The notes: generated by a model not told the origin, from the sequence alone. 64,000 nucleotides of DNA from Glutamicibacter arilaitensis Re117 (GCF_000197735.1 NC_014550.1:1-64000), one strand, 5' to 3'. Shown: positions 1 through 12,607, numbered from the stretch's first letter. Program-made: numbers and translations.

Positions 1-352
1 AAAAATATGAGCGCAAGGTCAAATTGGCGCACGAGTACTGGCCTAACCCTCGCTTCGAGAGCCTGCCTGTGAATAATCTACCCCAAAGTTGTGGATTACG
101 GCTGTGCATAACGAAAGAAATTTCACATGACGGAGGGAAAGTGCAGGTCATCTCACCGTGAAAAAGGCTTGATATCAAGGGAAAACCCGTTTTCCACAGT
201 ATTAACACCCTGTTTTTCCACCGGACTGTGCATAACTGTGTGGATGATGGATAGAATTGGCGCAGACGTTGTCCAAAAAACAACGTTTCGAGAGCCTGGA
301 AACGGGTTTCTTGTGACCAAGATTGCATTTAAACGGAAGTGGGGCGCCCTTA
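1..352. promoter_or_regulatory. dnaA upstream region with near-consensus DnaA boxes
   Basis: This gene-free stretch precedes dnaA. It contains several one-mismatch versions of the DnaA box (TTATCCACA / TGTGGATAA): TGTGGATTA at 90-98, TGTGCATAA at 103-111 and 227-235, TTTTCCACA at 190-198 and TGTGGATGA at 239-247. None is perfect, as is common for lower-affinity sites that autoregulate dnaA. An AT-rich TATTAACACC motif follows the 190-198 box and recurs in the two other DnaA-box regions of the window. rpmH would be expected on the minus strand to the left but lies outside. No -35/-10 pair is clear enough to call. Confidence 0.6.
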
Positions 353-1789
353 GTGAGCAGCGACGAAACCAATAGCATTGGTAGCTCTTGGCGCCAGGTC
401 ATCCGAAAGATCGAGGATGATGATCGGGTCAAGGCGCGTTACCGTGCCTTCGTATCGCTCGCCAAGCCGCAGGGTCTGATTGGTACGACGCTTCTGGTTG
501 CTGTTCCCAATGATCTCACGCGCGATATTTTGCAGACCCAGCTGCGCGAGCCGCTGGATGAAGCATTGCGCGAAGTCTTCCAGGACGATATCCGCTGCGC
601 GGTCAGTGTCGACCTCTCGTTGTCGGACGAGCTCGAAGAAGATGAGCAGGAAACCAAGCCGGCACCACCAGCTGCGCCTGCCGTCGTTGAAGCTCCGGGC
701 CCGCGCCCGCAGCCTGCACCACAGCCAACACCGCCGTCGAACTCCCAGGAATTCGGCCGGCTGAACCCGAAGTACATTTTCGATACTTTCGTGATCGGCT
801 CATCTAACCGCTTTGCCCATGCCGCAGCAGTTGCTGTCGCCGAAGCTCCAGCCAAGGCTTACAACCCGTTGTTCATCTACGGTGACTCGGGCCTCGGCAA
901 GACTCACTTGCTGCATGCCATCGGCCACTACGCACGCCACCTCTACAAGGGCATCCGTGTTCGCTACGTAAACTCCGAAGAATTCACCAACGACTTCATC
1001 AACTCAATCCGTGACGATGAGGGTGCAAGCTTCAAGCAGACCTACCGCAATGTCGACATCCTGCTGATTGACGATATTCAGTTCTTGGCTAATAAGGACG
1101 CTACGCAGGAAGAGTTCTTCCATACTTTCAATGCGTTGCACAACCACAACAAGCAGGTTGTCATCACCTCGGATCTGCCGCCAAAGCAGTTGCAGGGCTT
1201 TGAAGACCGCATGCGTTCACGGTTCGAATGGGGTCTGCTAACTGATATTCAGCCGCCTGAGCTCGAGACCCGTATCGCAATTCTGCGTAAAAAGGCCGAT
1301 GCTGAAAATCTTTCGGCTCCAGGCGATGTCATGGAATACATCGCTTCACGCATTTCAACGAATATCCGTGAACTCGAAGGTGCGCTCATCCGCGTCACCG
1401 CTTTCGCCTCGTTGAACAACCAGCCGGTGGACCTTGCCTTGGCTGAAACTGTGCTCAAGGACTTGATCAGTGAAGATGGCGCCCAGGAAATCACGCCGTC
1501 GACCATCATCAAGCAGACTGCAGAGTACTTCGGGCTGTCTATCGATGAGCTGAACAGCAAATCTCGTACTCGTACTTTGGTCACGGCGCGACAGATCGCC
1601 ATGTACTTGCTACGTGAGCTTACCGACATGTCGTTGCCAAAAATTGGTGCCGAACTCGGCGGCCGCGACCACACCACCGTAATTCACGCAGATCGTAAGA
1701 TCCGTGAGCTCATGGCTGAGCGTCGCGCGATCTTTAATCAGGTCACAGAGCTAACCAACCGGATTAAGCAGAGCCAGCGAGAGCATTAA
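353..1789 (+). CDS. dnaA: Chromosomal replication initiator protein DnaA
   Basis: AAA+ initiator that binds 9-bp DnaA boxes and opens oriC. The 478-residue product has an N-terminal DnaB-interaction domain, a proline-rich domain II linker (about residues 100-130), Walker A GDSGLGKT (177-184), Walker B LLIDDIQF (237-244), and the domain IV DNA-binding signature [15 protein letters not shown] (436-450). I place the start at GTG 353, preceded by GGAAG at 335-339 and giving the product MSSDETNS; an in-frame TTG at 323 would add ten residues without family support. First of a plus-strand series dnaA-dnaN-recF-DUF721-gyrB-gyrA. Near-consensus boxes upstream suggest autoregulation. Confidence 0.98.
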   Translation: MSSDETNSIGSSWRQVIRKIEDDDRVKARYRAFVSLAKPQGLIGTTLLVAVPNDLTRDILQTQLREPLDEALREVFQDDIRCAVSVDLSLSDELEEDEQETKPAPPAAPAVVEAPGPRPQPAPQPTPPSNSQEFGRLNPKYIFDTFVIGSSNRFAHAAAVAVAEAPAKAYNPLFIYGDSGLGKTHLLHAIGHYARHLYKGIRVRYVNSEEFTNDFINSIRDDEGASFKQTYRNVDILLIDDIQFLANKDATQEEFFHTFNALHNHNKQVVITSDLPPKQLQGFEDRMRSRFEWGLLTDIQPPELETRIAILRKKADAENLSAPGDVMEYIASRISTNIRELEGALIRVTAFASLNNQPVDLALAETVLKDLISEDGAQEITPSTIIKQTAEYFGLSIDELNSKSRTRTLVTARQIAMYLLRELTDMSLPKIGAELGGRDHTTVIHADRKIRELMAERRAIFNQVTELTNRIKQSQREH

Positions 1790-2255
1790 AGCCAAGAAAT
1801 CACAGGTGTGGATAAGGCTGTGGATGATCTGGTGACGACCTGCGGATAAGTATGGGGTCCCATGTGGACGTTAAAAACCATGAAACTCAGTGTCAACAGG
1901 TTGATGGAACTGAGTGTCATGTTCAACCACAGATTGTTCACATGCACAATCGTGGTCGGGTCAGGGGATATGAGGCTTATCCACAGTATCCACAAGGGTT
2001 ATTAACACTTCTCCTTTAAACACTTATTCATCCAAATAACGAGTCCACTCCCTCCCCAAGCCAAAAACCTGTGCAGAACAAAATTTATGTTGCTTCGTCC
2101 ACACTTCATTCGCTGAGCTGACGTTGCGCTATCAGGGCGTGGCAAGATTAGATGGATAAAACGTGCAACTACCTGCTCTATGCTTAAGAACTTGGCGAGG
2201 GAAAAACCTTCTTGGCCTGACTTAAGACTTATGGGTTCCGAAAGGCGGATTTTTC
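1790..2255. other. oriC: dnaA-dnaN intergenic region, canonical oriC location
   Basis: A 466-bp gene-free region at the usual actinobacterial origin position. Perfect DnaA boxes are TGTGGATAA at 1807-1815 and TTATCCACA at 1977-1985. Near-consensus boxes are TGTGGATGA 1819-1827, TGCGGATAA 1841-1849 and GTATCCACA 1986-1994. An AT-rich tract at about 1999-2041, beginning GGTTATTAACACTT, is a candidate unwinding element. Two perfect boxes is few for an actinobacterial oriC; a richer cluster lies at 16.6-17.06 kb. Position and content support an origin role here, but the sequence alone does not show which region fires. Confidence 0.75.
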
Positions 2256-3383
2256 GTGAAGTTCAGCGTTGAAAAGGATGTATTGGCAGACGCCGTATCC
2301 TGGACTGCTCGGTCCCTGGCGCAGCGCCCACCATCACCTGTTTTGGCTGGCATTCTCATCACCTCCCACGAAGGCCTAGTTCGCCTCGAGGGCTTTGACT
2401 ATGAGATTTCCTCGCATATCGAGATCCCTGCAGATATTTCAGAGCAGGGCTCAATCTTGGTTTCTGGCAAGCTCTTGGCTGAAATTACCCGGTCACTGCC
2501 TAACTCGACAGTCACCATCGAAACTGACGGTACGAAGATCTCGCTGAACTGCGGTCGTTCACGTTTCCACTTGGCCACCATGCCAGTAGATGAATATCCA
2601 ACCCTGCCTGAACTTCCAGCTATCGCCGGCACCATCGATGGCCAGGCATTCTCCGAAGCTGTTTCCCAGGTTATTGTCGCCGCTTCGAAGGACGACACCT
2701 TGCCAGTGCTCACTGGCATCAAGGTTGAAATCGAAAATGATCTGATCACCTTCCTTGCCACGGACCGCTACCGTCTGGCACTGCGTGAATTGAACTGGTC
2801 GCCAAACAAGTCAGAGATCTCGACTTCATTCCTGATCAAGGCAAAGACCCTGAGCGAAGTTGCCAAGACTCTCTCAAACTCCGGTGAACTGAAGCTCGCC
2901 TTGGGCGAAAACGGCGAAATGGTGGGCTTCGAAAGCTCCAACCGCCGCACCACCTCCTTGCTGATCAATGGCGAATACCCAAAGATCCGTTCGCTATTCC
3001 CAAGCGACACTCCAATCCATGCCACCGTTCGCACCAGCGAGCTGATGGAAGCTGTGCGCCGTGTATCGGTTGTTGCCGAGCGCAATACGCCTGTCCGCAT
3101 GGCCTTCACCGATGGCCAGCTGACCTTGGACGCTGGCACCGGCGAAGACGCACAGGCAGAAGAAGCCATTGTTGCTGCCCTTCGCGGCGAAGACATCGTG
3201 GTTGCCTTCAACCCAACGTTCTTGTCCGAAGGCCTGAACTCCTTCAACACTGATTTCGTTCGCTTCTCCTTCACCAGCGCGCCAAAGCCAGCCATGCTGA
3301 CCGGCCAGAAGAAATTGGATGAAGACGATCAGGACCAGTATCGCTACCTGGTGATGCCGGTTCGATTGCCAAACTCGAACTAA
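2256..3383 (+). CDS. dnaN: DNA polymerase III beta sliding clamp
   Basis: Ring-shaped processivity clamp that tethers the replicative polymerase and other DNA enzymes. The 375-residue product has the expected length and the three repeated clamp folds, starting MKFSVEKDVLADAVSW and ending in the conserved YLVMPVRL motif before the C terminus. The start is GTG 2256, with purine-rich AAAGGCGGA at 2241-2249 upstream. It lies between oriC and recF, the conserved order. A strong hairpin follows the stop, so transcription may be attenuated before recF. Confidence 0.97.
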   Translation: MKFSVEKDVLADAVSWTARSLAQRPPSPVLAGILITSHEGLVRLEGFDYEISSHIEIPADISEQGSILVSGKLLAEITRSLPNSTVTIETDGTKISLNCGRSRFHLATMPVDEYPTLPELPAIAGTIDGQAFSEAVSQVIVAASKDDTLPVLTGIKVEIENDLITFLATDRYRLALRELNWSPNKSEISTSFLIKAKTLSEVAKTLSNSGELKLALGENGEMVGFESSNRRTTSLLINGEYPKIRSLFPSDTPIHATVRTSELMEAVRRVSVVAERNTPVRMAFTDGQLTLDAGTGEDAQAEEAIVAALRGEDIVVAFNPTFLSEGLNSFNTDFVRFSFTSAPKPAMLTGQKKLDEDDQDQYRYLVMPVRLPNSN

Positions 3384-3392
3384 TCAAATTTC

Positions 3393-3420
3393 GTGGTGGA
3401 TGGCGTGAGCCATCCACCAC
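3393..3420 (+). terminator. Hairpin between dnaN and recF
   Basis: A perfect 12-bp inverted repeat, GTGGTGGATGGC (3393-3404) and GCCATCCACCAC (3409-3420), encloses a GTGA loop just after the dnaN stop. The following CTCGTTT is a poor U-tract, so it may act as a partial terminator or mRNA stabiliser. recF starts 21 nt later. Confidence 0.6.
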
Positions 3421-3441
3421 CTCGTTTCCGTCAGGATTCCG

Positions 3442-4605
3442 GTGTATATCTCGCAGCTTTCACTCACGGGCTTCCGCTCGTATGCGCAGGCCGACGTGCA
3501 CCTAGCCCCTGGAATTAACGTCTTAATCGGCCCTAACGGCGTCGGCAAGACAAATATTGTTGAATCCATTGGTTATCTGGCCAATCTGTCATCGCATCGC
3601 GTAAGCAATGACGCTCCACTGCTGAATTTCGAATCGGATCGCGCACTGATCCGCGGCACTGTCCATCGTGGTCCGCAGACTACGACGCTCGAGGTCGAAA
3701 TCACCAGCGGCAAGATCAACCGGGCCCGCATCAACAGGGCCAACCCGGTACGCGCTCGCGAAATTCTGGGAATGGTTCGCACCGTGCTTTTCGCCCCCGA
3801 AGACTTGGCTCTGATCAAGGGCGATCCATCCAACCGGCGAAAGTTCTTGGATGAATTACTGGTTGCTTTGCGCCCGATTGAATCCGGCACAAAAAATGAC
3901 TACGACCGCATCGTCAAGCAGCGCAATGCCCTGCTCAAGTCCATTCGCGGCAAATCCAAGCTGAGCACTTCGCAGGAGAACACCCTCAAGGCTTGGGATC
4001 TGCAGCTGACAATGACCGGTGCCCGGCTGATTCGCGGGCGACTTGATGTTTTGGCATTGATCCGGCCGTATATGCAGGCCGCCTACGCTGATTTAGCTGA
4101 TGGCGCCAAGGACGCACGCGCCGTGTACCGTTCATCGCTCGAGGGCGAACTAGATGAAAACAGCCTGCCGGCCGAAGACCTGGAATCCTTGGAACAAGAA
4201 GAAATCCAAGAACTCCTGCTCACAGCCATTGAAGCTAATCGCAGCCGCGAAGTTGATCGAGGGATTTCCCTTTTTGGTCCGCACCGCGATGATCTGACCC
4301 TGATCCTGGGCCCCGCTCCAGCCAAGGGCTATGCTTCGCATGGCGAAACCTGGTCCTTCGCACTGGCCCTACGTCTGGCTGCCTACCGTGTTTTCGGTGA
4401 TGATGATCCGCGCCCAGGTTCAGGTCCGATCCTGATCCTGGATGATGTGTTTGCTGAATTGGATACCACACGTCGCGATCGGTTGGCCCATATCGTTGCC
4501 GGTGCCGAACAGGTTCTGGTCACTGCCGCTGTTGTTGAAGATGTTCCCGAAGCGCTGAAGGGACATTTCTTCCAGGTCTCCCCTGGCCAGGTTGTCGATG
4601 CATGA
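3442..4605 (+). CDS. recF: DNA replication and repair protein RecF
   Basis: SMC-like ATPase that loads RecA at ssDNA gaps during recombinational repair. The 387-residue product has Walker A GPNGVGKT at residues 30-37 and the C-terminal Walker B/D-loop region LILDDVFAELD, as in the RecF family. The GTG start at 3442 (VYISQLSLTGFRSY) agrees with the family N terminus. The stop overlaps the next gene by 8 nt, indicating translational coupling with the DUF721 protein. Confidence 0.97.
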   Translation: MYISQLSLTGFRSYAQADVHLAPGINVLIGPNGVGKTNIVESIGYLANLSSHRVSNDAPLLNFESDRALIRGTVHRGPQTTTLEVEITSGKINRARINRANPVRAREILGMVRTVLFAPEDLALIKGDPSNRRKFLDELLVALRPIESGTKNDYDRIVKQRNALLKSIRGKSKLSTSQENTLKAWDLQLTMTGARLIRGRLDVLALIRPYMQAAYADLADGAKDARAVYRSSLEGELDENSLPAEDLESLEQEEIQELLLTAIEANRSREVDRGISLFGPHRDDLTLILGPAPAKGYASHGETWSFALALRLAAYRVFGDDDPRPGSGPILILDDVFAELDTTRRDRLAHIVAGAEQVLVTAAVVEDVPEALKGHFFQVSPGQVVDA

Positions 4606-5155
4606 GCCATCAGAACGCGATGAACACCGCTTCGATCCGGAGATCGATGCGGCAAAAGCGCTGCTCAACCGCATGCGAAAGCTGGCTGAAGAACGCGGCG
4701 AGACACGGGTAGACGCTGCCCGCATGGAAAAAGTGCGCAAGCGAAAGGCCTCCCGCCGTGGATTCGCGGCTGAAAAGCCAGAATCGGCCGAAGGCGCTAT
4801 TCGCGATCCGCGTGCCATCGGTGACGTGGTCTCCCGCCTGTCCAAGGCCCGTGGCTGGAACACCCAAGTTGCCGTCGGTTCCGTGCTTGGACGCTGGGCG
4901 GAGATCATTGGGGCCGACAATGCAAAGCACTGCCAACCGGAATCCTTTGAGGATACGGTTGTGGTGATGCGCTGCGATACAACTGCTCGAGCTGCGCAGA
5001 TGCGCCTAATGAGCCACGATATTCTCAAGAAGTTCGATGCCGAATTGGGCCCCGGAATCGTCACCGTGCTCAAGGTTCTGGGACCAAATGCTCCCTCTTG
5101 GCGACATGGCATGCGCTCGGTTGCCGGAAGAGGGCCGCGCGACACCTACGGGTAA
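4598..5155 (+). CDS. DUF721 (DciA-like) domain protein
   Basis: A 185-residue protein in the DUF721 position between recF and gyrB. DUF721/DciA proteins replace DnaC as loaders or helpers of the DnaB helicase in many bacteria; that role is inferred from the family. The N-terminal third is charged and probably disordered. The C-terminal half holds the DUF721 core: the segment WAEIIGADNAKHCQPESF, then VVVMRCDTTARAAQMRL. Start ATG 4598 overlaps the recF stop by 8 nt; TTG 4592 would be two residues longer. Confidence 0.88.
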   Translation: MHEPSERDEHRFDPEIDAAKALLNRMRKLAEERGETRVDAARMEKVRKRKASRRGFAAEKPESAEGAIRDPRAIGDVVSRLSKARGWNTQVAVGSVLGRWAEIIGADNAKHCQPESFEDTVVVMRCDTTARAAQMRLMSHDILKKFDAELGPGIVTVLKVLGPNAPSWRHGMRSVAGRGPRDTYG

Positions 5156-5437
5156 AAATTGCTGGCACGGCATATGGCGCACTCACGGACCCGGAGGGTG
5201 GATCCCCCCACACTTGAACGCCACAGCCGCCTCAGAACATCAATTGCTTGCTATTGGTGGGCGATTTAGGCCTCAAAGTCATCGTTTATTTTGCTCTACG
5301 CGGTAGAATTAGAGGTAGTGAAATGACTTTGTCGCGGGCAAACCCGCTGCATCGTCCCTCCAGACCATGATTGCTTGACGCGCTGAATCCGACGCAGAGG
5401 GCAATCGCGCGCCAAATTCGAGGAGTTCGTAGCACCC
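5156..5437. promoter_or_regulatory. gyrB upstream region
   Basis: 282 bp without a gene. TAGAAT at 5304-5309 is a candidate -10, but no convincing -35 sits 17 bp upstream. It would give a 5' leader of over 100 nt, which contains the small inverted repeat GCGGGCAAACCCGC at about 5335-5349. AGGAG at 5421-5425 is the gyrB ribosome binding site. A supercoiling-sensitive gyrase promoter is expected here; the assignment is tentative. Confidence 0.35.
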
Positions 5438-7501
5438 GTGTCTACCGAAAATGCTTCACCGCAGGAACCGGCTGAAAGCCAAGCCGCAGCGGAATCGATG
5501 ACTTCTAAAGTCGAACACACTTACGGCGCCCAGGATATTACCGTCCTCGAAGGGCTTGAAGCGGTACGCAAGCGTCCGGGCATGTACATCGGTTCCACCG
5601 GCCCCCGCGGCCTGCACCACTTGGTCTACGAAGTTGTCGACAACTCCGTCGATGAGGCGCTGGCTGGGTACTGCGACACCATCAATGTCACCCTGCAGGC
5701 CGACGGCGGCGTGCGTTGCGAGGACAATGGCCGCGGCATCCCAGTGGATGTCCACCCAACCGAGGGCAAGCCAACCGTAGAGGTTGTCATGACCATCCTG
5801 CACGCCGGCGGCAAGTTCGGCGGAGGCGGCTACGCGGTCTCCGGCGGCCTGCACGGCGTGGGCATCTCCGTAGTGAACGCACTGTCCGAGAAGGTCAACA
5901 CCATCGTGCGCCGCCAGGGCCACGCTTGGCGCATTGGCTTCGGCAACGGTGGGCACACGACCCAGCAGCTGACCAAGGGCGAAGAAACCGATCGCACCGG
6001 CACCAGCCAGACGTTCTACCCGGATCCGGAGATCTTCGAGACCGTCGAGTTCGACTTCGAGACACTGCGCGCCCGCTTCCAGCAGATGGCCTTCCTGAAC
6101 AAGGGCCTGCGCATCACCCTCACCGATGAGCGTCCCCAGGACAATGCAGAGCCTGAGGCCGAGGTCGAAGAGGAAATTGAGAACCAGGTAGTCAAGCCAC
6201 GCACCGTGGACTACCTGTACAAGGACGGCCTGCTGGACTACGTCAAGCACCTGAACGCCGCCAAGAAAATCGAACTGGTCCACGATGAGGTCATCGCCTT
6301 TGAATCCGAAGATTCGAAGCGCGGCATCAGCCTGGAAATCGCAATGCAGTGGACCAACGCGTACGCCGAGTCCGTGCACACCTACGCGAACACCATCAAC
6401 ACCCATGAGGGCGGTACCCACGAAGAGGGCTTCCGCGCGGCACTGACCGGCCTGCTCAACCGCTATGCACGCGATAACAAGATCCTGCGCGAAAAGGATG
6501 ACAACCTCACCGGTGAAGACGCCCGTGAAGGCTTGACCGCGGTCATCTCGGTCAAGCTCTCCGAGCCGCAGTTCGAAGGCCAGACCAAGACCAAGCTGGG
6601 CAACTCGATGGCCCGCGGCTTCGTGCAGGGCGTGGTCAACGAGGAGCTGGGCGACTGGTTCGAACGCAACCCGAATGTCGCCCGCGACATCATCCGCAAG
6701 GCACAGCTGGCCTCCCAGGCCCGCATGGCTGCCCGCAAGGCCCGCGACAACGCCCGCCGCAAGTCGCCGATGGAATCCTTCGGCATGCCGGGCAAGCTCT
6801 CGGACTGCTCTTCGAAGAACCCGGCCGAGTGCGAAGTATTCATTGTGGAGGGCGACTCCGCAGGCGGCTCGGCCAAGCGCGGACGCGACCCGCACACCCA
6901 GGCCATCTTGCCGCTGCGCGGCAAGATCCTGAACGTGGAGCGTGCCCGCCTGGACCGTGCGCTGGGCAATGCCGAAGTACAGGCGATGATCACTGCCTTC
7001 GGCACCGGCATCGGCGAAGAATTCGACATGGCCAAGCTGCGCTACCACAAGATCGTGCTGATGGCCGATGCTGACGTTGACGGCCAGCACATCACCACGC
7101 TGCTGCTGACCTTGATCTTCCGCTTCATGCGTCCACTGATCGAGCACGGCTACGTCTACCTGGCAGCCCCTCCGCTGTACCGCATCAAGTGGTCCAACGC
7201 AGCGCATGACTACGTGTTCTCCGATAAGGAACGCGATGATGCGCTGCTCGCCGGCCAGGCATCGAACAAGCGCCTGCCCAAGGACAACGGCATCCAGCGC
7301 TACAAGGGTCTGGGCGAGATGGACTACTCGGAACTGTGGGACACCACCATGGATCCCGAGCGCCGCACCCTGCGCCAGGTCACCATGGATGACGCCGCAG
7401 CTGCGGATGAGGTTTTCTCCGTGCTGATGGGCGAGGACGTCGAGTCCCGACGTAACTTCATCCAGCAGAACGCCAAGGACGTGCGCTTCCTGGATATCTA
7501 A
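5438..7501 (+). CDS. gyrB: DNA gyrase subunit B
   Basis: ATPase subunit of the type IIA topoisomerase that introduces negative supercoils; partner of GyrA encoded 58 bp downstream. The 687-residue product shows the GHKL ATPase N terminus ([16 protein letters not shown], with catalytic Glu at about residue 65 in YEVVDN), the transducer domain, and the TOPRIM domain with [24 protein letters not shown] and the metal-binding DADVDGQHI. The C-terminal tail is standard. GTG start at 5438 follows AGGAG by 12 nt. Confidence 0.98.
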   Translation: MSTENASPQEPAESQAAAESMTSKVEHTYGAQDITVLEGLEAVRKRPGMYIGSTGPRGLHHLVYEVVDNSVDEALAGYCDTINVTLQADGGVRCEDNGRGIPVDVHPTEGKPTVEVVMTILHAGGKFGGGGYAVSGGLHGVGISVVNALSEKVNTIVRRQGHAWRIGFGNGGHTTQQLTKGEETDRTGTSQTFYPDPEIFETVEFDFETLRARFQQMAFLNKGLRITLTDERPQDNAEPEAEVEEEIENQVVKPRTVDYLYKDGLLDYVKHLNAAKKIELVHDEVIAFESEDSKRGISLEIAMQWTNAYAESVHTYANTINTHEGGTHEEGFRAALTGLLNRYARDNKILREKDDNLTGEDAREGLTAVISVKLSEPQFEGQTKTKLGNSMARGFVQGVVNEELGDWFERNPNVARDIIRKAQLASQARMAARKARDNARRKSPMESFGMPGKLSDCSSKNPAECEVFIVEGDSAGGSAKRGRDPHTQAILPLRGKILNVERARLDRALGNAEVQAMITAFGTGIGEEFDMAKLRYHKIVLMADADVDGQHITTLLLTLIFRFMRPLIEHGYVYLAAPPLYRIKWSNAAHDYVFSDKERDDALLAGQASNKRLPKDNGIQRYKGLGEMDYSELWDTTMDPERRTLRQVTMDDAAAADEVFSVLMGEDVESRRNFIQQNAKDVRFLDI

Positions 7502-7559
7502 CCGGTCCCAGCCACCACAGATATCCACCGAAGACTTTTTTGACTTGTAAGGGAAGAAA

Positions 7560-10183
<2,624 letters not shown>

Positions 10184-10187
<4 letters not shown>

Positions 10188-10807
10188 GCACGCCCTCGAC
10201 GCCACGCCCCAGCGGCAGTGCCCCGAAGAGCGCCGCGCCGCGACCTACCCAGGTAAAGCGTCCGGCTCCAACCGGCACCGGTGCCCGTCCGGCTAACGCC
10301 GGAGCACGACCAGCTGCAGGCCAGCAGCGCCCAGCCGGTGCTCGTCCAGCCGGACAGCGCCCAACTGGAGCGCCGCAGCGTCCAACCAGCCAGCAGCGTC
10401 CGGCTAACGGCCAGGACCGCCTGGTTCGTCCGGCGCCCAAGGCAAAGGTCCGCAAGGCCCGCCTGCTGGTCTCCAAGGTCGAGCCGTTCTCGGTACTCAA
10501 GCTCGCCTTCCTGCTCTCGGTAGCCTTCGGTGTGATCACCGTGGTCGCCGCCGTCGGCATCTGGGCAGTTCTGGACCTGACCGGAACTTTCGACTCGTTC
10601 AACCAGCTGATGCGTGATGCTATCGGCGCGGACGGCAACTTCGACCTGCGCGACTCCATGTCGCTTGGCCAGGTAGCTTCCTACGCAACGATCATCGCCG
10701 TAGTGAACGTCGTGGTGATTTCCGTGGTTTCCATGCTTGGCGCGGTGCTGTACAACATCGCAGCTTCGCTGGTTGGCGGCGCCGGTGTGACCCTCACCGA
10801 CGACTAA
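10184..10807 (+). CDS. DUF3566 transmembrane protein
   Basis: A 207-residue protein coupled to gyrA by a 4-nt ATGA overlap, the place where actinobacteria carry a DUF3566 protein. The first roughly 85 residues are a low-complexity Pro/Ala/Arg/Gln-rich cytoplasmic segment. The C-terminal half has two hydrophobic helices ([20 protein letters not shown] and a second around [19 protein letters not shown]), consistent with the DUF3566 domain. Function is unknown; it is probably an inner-membrane protein cotranscribed with gyrase. A large terminator follows. Confidence 0.9.
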
Positions 10808-10820
10808 AAACACCCCATGT

Positions 10821-10862
10821 CGAGCCCGGGATTCATGCTGTGATGCATGACACCCGGGCTCG
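10821..10862 (+). terminator. Rho-independent terminator after gyrA-DUF3566
   Basis: Stem CGAGCCCGGG (10821-10830) with CCCGGGCTCG (10853-10862), plus an inner stem TCATGC/GCATGA, followed by ATTTGTAT. It closes the gyrB-gyrA-DUF3566 transcription unit. Confidence 0.85.
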
Positions 10863-10929
10863 ATTTGTATCTTTAGAAAAACACCGGTAAAGTTTTATTT
10901 CGTTCCGAAGGGAATAAAAACAAAAGCAA

Positions 10930-11003
10930 GGGCGTATAGCTCAGGCGGTTAGAGCGCTTCGCTGATAACGAAGAGGTCCCAAGTTCAAGTCTTGGTACGC
11001 CCA
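10930..11003 (+). tRNA. tRNA-Ile (GAU)
   Basis: A 74-nt cloverleaf: acceptor GGGCGTA/TACGCCC with discriminator A at 11003, D-arm TAGCTCAG, anticodon stem-loop with GAT, and T-arm containing GTTCAAG. No CCA is encoded. It sits downstream of gyrA, the conserved actinobacterial position. Confidence 0.97.
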
Positions 11004-11033
11004 CAGAATCCTTGCTGGAGAGAAGGAGGAGAA

Positions 11034-11153
11034 ATGAAAAAGTTCCTAGTTCTCGCATCGATCGCGACTGCTGCAGTAGTCTTGGTCAAGAAGGCGAAGG
11101 CTTCGTCGGAAACAAAGGAAACCTGGCATCAGGTAGCCGATAAAGTTTCCTAA
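11034..11153 (+). CDS. DLW-39 family small protein
   Basis: A 39-residue protein between tRNA-Ile and tRNA-Ala. The sequence begins MKKFLVLASIATAAVVLVKK, a single hydrophobic helix, and ends with an amphipathic tail containing ETWHQVAD, which corresponds to the D-L-W-x-x-A(T)D motif of the family. The start ATG 11034 has a strong AAGGAGGA ribosome site at about 11023-11030. Length, location beside the gyrA tRNA cluster and motif agree with the DLW-39 family as I know it, although the first two motif residues differ (ET for DL). Function unknown; probably membrane-associated. Confidence 0.8.
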   Translation: MKKFLVLASIATAAVVLVKKAKASSETKETWHQVADKVS

Positions 11154-11160
11154 AGCTTTT

Positions 11161-11233
<73 letters not shown>

Positions 11234-11245
11234 CAAAAGAAATCG

Positions 11246-11278
11246 GCGGAAAGTGAGAACTTTCCGCTAATTCTTTTT
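11246..11278 (+). terminator. Terminator after tRNA-Ala copy 1
   Basis: Stem GCGGAAAGT/ACTTTCCGC (11246-11254 with 11259-11267), loop GAGA, then TTCTTTTT at 11271-11278. Confidence 0.85.
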
Positions 11279-11328
11279 GATTGGTTCGAAAGAACTGATC
11301 GCGGAGCGGAAGCTTCAAAACTAAATAC

Positions 11329-11401
<73 letters not shown>

Positions 11402-11410
11402 CATTTGCCA

Positions 11411-11442
11411 AAAGGCGGAAAGTGAAAACTTTCCGCCTTTTG
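11411..11442 (+). terminator. Terminator after tRNA-Ala copy 2
   Basis: Perfect 13-bp stem AAAGGCGGAAAGT/ACTTTCCGCCTTT (11411-11423 with 11428-11440), loop GAAA, T-rich end. On the minus strand it also ends in TTT, so it may serve the convergent glycosyltransferase gene. Confidence 0.85.
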
Positions 11443-11464
11443 CGCTACCCGGAACGGAATTTGC

Positions 11465-12607
11465 CTAGTTCCGGATCTTGGCGGTTCGCACCTGCTCATA
11501 GTGGCCGAGCAACTGCTCGCCAATACTGTGCCAAGAACGGTCCTGGACACTGCTCAACGCAGCACTGGCAAAGGCCAAGCGCTTCGCATCGTCATAGGCC
11601 AAGTCGCTCACCCGACTGCGCAGCTCCTCGAGGTTTCCCGGCTGATAAAGCCAGCCCGTGCGGGAAGAGTCCACAAGATCCAGCGGCCCACCCCGGCCAA
11701 CGGCTACTACCGGCACGCCACAGGCCATGGCCTCCTGAATGGTCTGGCAGAAGGTCTCCGAAGACCCGGGGTGAACGAAAATATCCATCGATGCCATCAC
11801 CTCGGCCAGCCGCTCACCGGAAAGGAATCCAGTGAAGTGGGCGTTGGGCAAGATTTCGCGTAATTCGTCCTCGAGCGGTCCGGAACCCACGATCACCAAG
11901 CGTGTATTCCCCAGATCAGCCAGGGCCTTCAGGTCAGCGACCTGCTTCTCTGCCGCTAGCCGGCCCACATAGCCAATGACCACTTCGTCATTCGGCGCGA
12001 CAGCCCGCCTGAATTGCTCACTGCGCAGCCTAGGGGTGAACTGAGCGGTGTCTACTCCCCTACCGCAGATGGCAAGCCGCTGAACGCCCAGAGATTGAAG
12101 CTGCCGGCAGGAAAACGTGCTCGGTACCAAGGTCCGGTCTGCGGCCGTGTGAATCGCTCTGACGTGCTCCCAGAGCCTTTGCGTAAGCCATGGCATCTTA
12201 TAGCGTGCGGCGTAGCTGGGAACTTCTGTCTGATACAGCGCCACCGTGGGCAGATCCAGCTCCTGCGCAGCACGAAGTGCCTGCCATCCGAGGATGAACG
12301 GACTGGCCAGATGAACCACGTCGACTTGTTCCCGAGCCAGCAGCTTGCGCAGACGCCAGACGCTGGCGGTAGCTACCCGGACTTCGGGATAGCTCGCCAA
12401 TGGAACGGAGGGCACCGTGATGATCTTGAAGCCTTGGTACACCTTGGGGACACCTTGTCCGGACAGCTCGCCGGCTAGCGAGCTGTTGGGGGTGATGACA
12501 ACGGCCTCGTGGCCGGCCTGCCTCAGGTGATCCAAAGTCTTGAGGATTGAGTTGGTTACCCCATTGAAATGGGGAAGGAACGATTCAGCGACGATTGCTA
12601 CCTTCAC
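11465..12607 (-). CDS. GT4-family glycosyltransferase (MgtA-like)
   Basis: A 380-residue GT-B glycosyltransferase. The N-terminal acceptor domain begins KVAIVAESFLPHFNGVTNS, with the GVxxS motif seen in actinobacterial mannosyltransferases. The C-terminal donor domain has GYVGRLAAEKQ and the family 4 EX7E region SSETFCQTIQEAMACG. The likely role is transfer of a hexose from a nucleotide donor (GDP-mannose in the MgtA group) to a membrane glycolipid; the substrate is inferred from the family. I choose GTG 12607, which matches the family N terminus; TTG 12640 is an alternative. Divergent from the BASS transporter. Confidence 0.85.
   Translation of the reverse strand: MKVAIVAESFLPHFNGVTNSILKTLDHLRQAGHEAVVITPNSSLAGELSGQGVPKVYQGFKIITVPSVPLASYPEVRVATASVWRLRKLLAREQVDVVHLASPFILGWQALRAAQELDLPTVALYQTEVPSYAARYKMPWLTQRLWEHVRAIHTAADRTLVPSTFSCRQLQSLGVQRLAICGRGVDTAQFTPRLRSEQFRRAVAPNDEVVIGYVGRLAAEKQVADLKALADLGNTRLVIVGSGPLEDELREILPNAHFTGFLSGERLAEVMASMDIFVHPGSSETFCQTIQEAMACGVPVVAVGRGGPLDLVDSSRTGWLYQPGNLEELRSRVSDLAYDDAKRLAFASAALSSVQDRSWHSIGEQLLGHYEQVRTAKIRN

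Noticed and set aside
4420..5145. 241-codon minus-strand ORF over recF end and the DUF721 gene
   Set aside because: Antisense to a gene with clear family features and conserved position; Ser/Arg-rich translation.
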